The notes beneath the pieces are model-generated. The model saw only the letters and a program-made list of their open reading frames with translations, was not told where the DNA came from and searched no databases. The position numbers and the translations under genes were made by a program. This document shows, in pieces, positions 40,922-41,977 of a DNA stretch of 41,977 bases. The stretch's first letter is position 1; each line of letters starts with the position of its first letter. Source of the DNA: Methanococcoides alaskense (lineage in GTDB: Archaea > Halobacteriota > Methanosarcinia > Methanosarcinales > Methanosarcinaceae); contig NZ_JAVDQI010000012.1 of assembly GCF_031454185.1 (NCBI RefSeq), positions 1 to 41,977 on the forward strand. Direction: 5' to 3'.

Positions 40922-41003
40922 CTTTGTGTAAAAAGTCTAATTATGCTCCGACTTTATACACAGACTCTTTACTTTTTACACAGGACATACTTTATACACA
41001 AAG
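40922..41003. repeat. cluster of ACTTTATACACAAAG-type repeats
   Basis: ACTTTATACACAG (40951), ACTTTTTACACAG (40971) and ACTTTATACACAAAG (40989) are direct copies. CTTTGTGTAAAAAGT (40922-40936) is an inverted copy, one mismatch from pairing with the last. A small GCACC-ATTTA-GGTGC hairpin follows at 41008-41022. Role unknown; it lies upstream of the pentapeptide-like gene. Confidence 0.6.
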
Positions 41004-41067
41004 ACCTGCACCATTTAGGTGCTGCTTCGCCAAAATCCATAATTGGGACTGTAGATTTGAGCACACC

Positions 41068-41075
41068 TTTTATAG
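41068..41075 (+). promoter_or_regulatory. putative TATA box of the pentapeptide-like gene
   Basis: TTTTATAG lies about 50 bases before ATG 41122; GGAG follows at 41110-41113, nine bases before the start. Confidence 0.4.
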
Positions 41076-41121
41076 TATCGAATCCGGGGTAATTATTGCA
41101 AACAAAATGGAGAACTGTATC

Positions 41122-41977
41122 ATGAATGAAACAGCGAATAAGGAAGTAACTCCTTCTCTTTTAAGGTATATTTGCCCAGATAATTGGAGCGATCAAAAAA
41201 AGGAAGCAAATCCAATTGATGCAGAAGAGATTGTGAAAGCCATCAATGATGGAAAAGAAGTCGAGATTATTAATGCGGTGATCAAAGGACCTTTCATCCT
41301 CAAGTCCGTAAATGTCGAAAGTGAAGTTTTAATTCAGCGGACGAAAATCAGAGGTCCTTTGGATTGGTCATACGCAACTTTCAAACGAGTCCTGAACCTT
41401 GAGAACTCGATATTTGAAACTGATGCTACCTTCAAAGCAGTCACAGTAGAAAAAGACATATTTCTGGATAACGTGACTTTTTTGGGAATTGCAGCCTTTT
41501 CTGACATTACTGTTATGGGAATTTTTTACAGTCGGTCGGCAACCTATAAAAAACAGAGTGTATTTACGGAGGGCAATTTCAAAAAAAGAATTGAACTCAA
41601 TAAAAGCAAATTTGAAGGTAAGGCAGACTTTGGAAGCGCTCGAATCGGAAGTAATGCCATGTTTGCTGAAGCCGAGTTTAAGGAAGGAGGTAGCTTCAAC
41701 GGTGCCCAGATAGAGGGGTCTGCTTTCTTTAACCCAGCTACCTTTGAGGGTGAGGCCAATTTTGGAAGCGCTCGAATCGGAAGTACTGCCGTGTTTACTG
41801 GAGCCGAGTTTAAGGAAGGAGGTAGCTTCAACGGTGCCCAGATAGAGGGGTCTGCTTTCTTTAACCCAGCTACCTTTGGGGATGAGGCCAATTTTGGAAG
41901 CGCTCGAATCGGAAGTACTGCCGTGTTTACTGGAGCCGAGTTTAAGGAAAAGGCTAGCTTCAACAGAACCCAGATAG
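41122..41977 (+). CDS. pentapeptide-repeat-like protein (Pentapeptide_3 type), 3' end beyond window
   Basis: The frame from ATG 41122 (MNETANKEVTPSLLRYICPD) stays open for 285 codons to the window end. After about 75 non-repeat residues, Phe/Ile core residues recur with alternating spacing of five and six (ADFGSARIGSNAMFAEAEF), an 11-residue period typical of the Pentapeptide_3 right-handed beta helix. From 41620 on, 44-residue blocks (four 11-residue turns) are nearly identical. No signal peptide is seen in this part. Relatives range from DNA-mimicking gyrase inhibitors to effectors with extra membrane domains, so the function must await the C-terminus. Confidence 0.85.
   Translation, partial: MNETANKEVTPSLLRYICPDNWSDQKKEANPIDAEEIVKAINDGKEVEIINAVIKGPFILKSVNVESEVLIQRTKIRGPLDWSYATFKRVLNLENSIFETDATFKAVTVEKDIFLDNVTFLGIAAFSDITVMGIFYSRSATYKKQSVFTEGNFKKRIELNKSKFEGKADFGSARIGSNAMFAEAEFKEGGSFNGAQIEGSAFFNPATFEGEANFGSARIGSTAVFTGAEFKEGGSFNGAQIEGSAFFNPATFGDEANFGSARIGSTAVFTGAEFKEKASFNRTQI
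41631..41977 (+). repeat. 132-base tandem repeat in the pentapeptide-like gene
   Basis: TGGAAGCGCTCGAATCGGAA begins at 41631, 41763 and 41895, an exact 132-base (44-codon) spacing with only a few base changes between units. The array runs off the window. Confidence 0.92.

Noticed and set aside
40951..41003. CRISPR-like mini array from the ACTTTATACACA repeats
   Set aside because: Units are only 13-15 bases with 5-7 base gaps and one is inverted; no cas gene is present.

Overview
The window looks like chromosomal DNA of a methanogenic archaeon of the order Methanosarcinales, most likely close to Methanococcoides or Methanolobus; the genus is an inference. Archaeal signs seen directly are TATA boxes about 25-30 bases before starts (several mRNAs look leaderless), GGAGG/GGTG ribosome sites, an archaeal-type tRNA-Glu, a Tsr3-type rRNA-modifying enzyme, a Cdc48/VAT N-domain fragment, a PGF-CTERM surface protein and many decayed insertion sequences and dispersed repeats.

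Layout. 1-290: two tRNA-Glu copies in a 193-base tandem duplication. 665-3668: a tight operon of an aldehyde dehydrogenase and an acetolactate-synthase-like ThDP enzyme. 3.7-9.1 kb: accessory DNA with an A+T-rich HEPN-like gene, a tnpB element, a GT4 glycosyltransferase that may start on ATA, and repeat debris. 9157-11940: a three-gene minus-strand operon (membrane-anchored protein, radical SAM enzyme, alpha/beta hydrolase) bracketed by direct repeats. 12.2-15.5 kb: a VIT/von Willebrand A surface protein with a PGF-CTERM tail, a 50-residue companion ORF and a broken methyltransferase. 15.6-22.6 kb: a gene-poor, repeat-rich stretch with a phasin-like coiled-coil protein, a secreted protein, a PAS histidine kinase, small membrane proteins, a GNAT acetyltransferase and a truncated Cdc48 N-domain gene. 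22.6-30.1 kb: conserved genes: stomatin-like protein, MFS transporter, 1-Cys-like peroxiredoxin and a four-gene MacB/Lol-like ABC exporter operon. 30.2-36.2 kb: a second tnpB element, a small membrane protein, glutamate dehydrogenase, a Cache/PAS histidine kinase and a short non-autonomous relative of the tnpB element. 36.2-40 kb: MFS transporter, dead metallo-beta-lactamase-fold gene, methyltransferase, sfsA and a DUF5518-like membrane protein. 40-42 kb: a structured intergenic transcript candidate, tsr3, a repeat cluster, and a pentapeptide-like protein running off the end.

The most notable unexplained signals are: (i) a dispersed element of about 110-180 bases with a conserved GGGGATATAG core, four copies all on the plus strand, three of them in front of isolated A+T-rich genes; (ii) a family of tiny minus-strand ORFs with the motif DKPFTLNxHVRERLE; (iii) the radical SAM operon between direct repeats; (iv) a deleted tnpB element that keeps both ends, including the guide-RNA end; (v) two intergenic structured transcript candidates that share a 12-base complementarity; (vi) two broken genes that each combine a one-base frameshift with one in-frame TAG.
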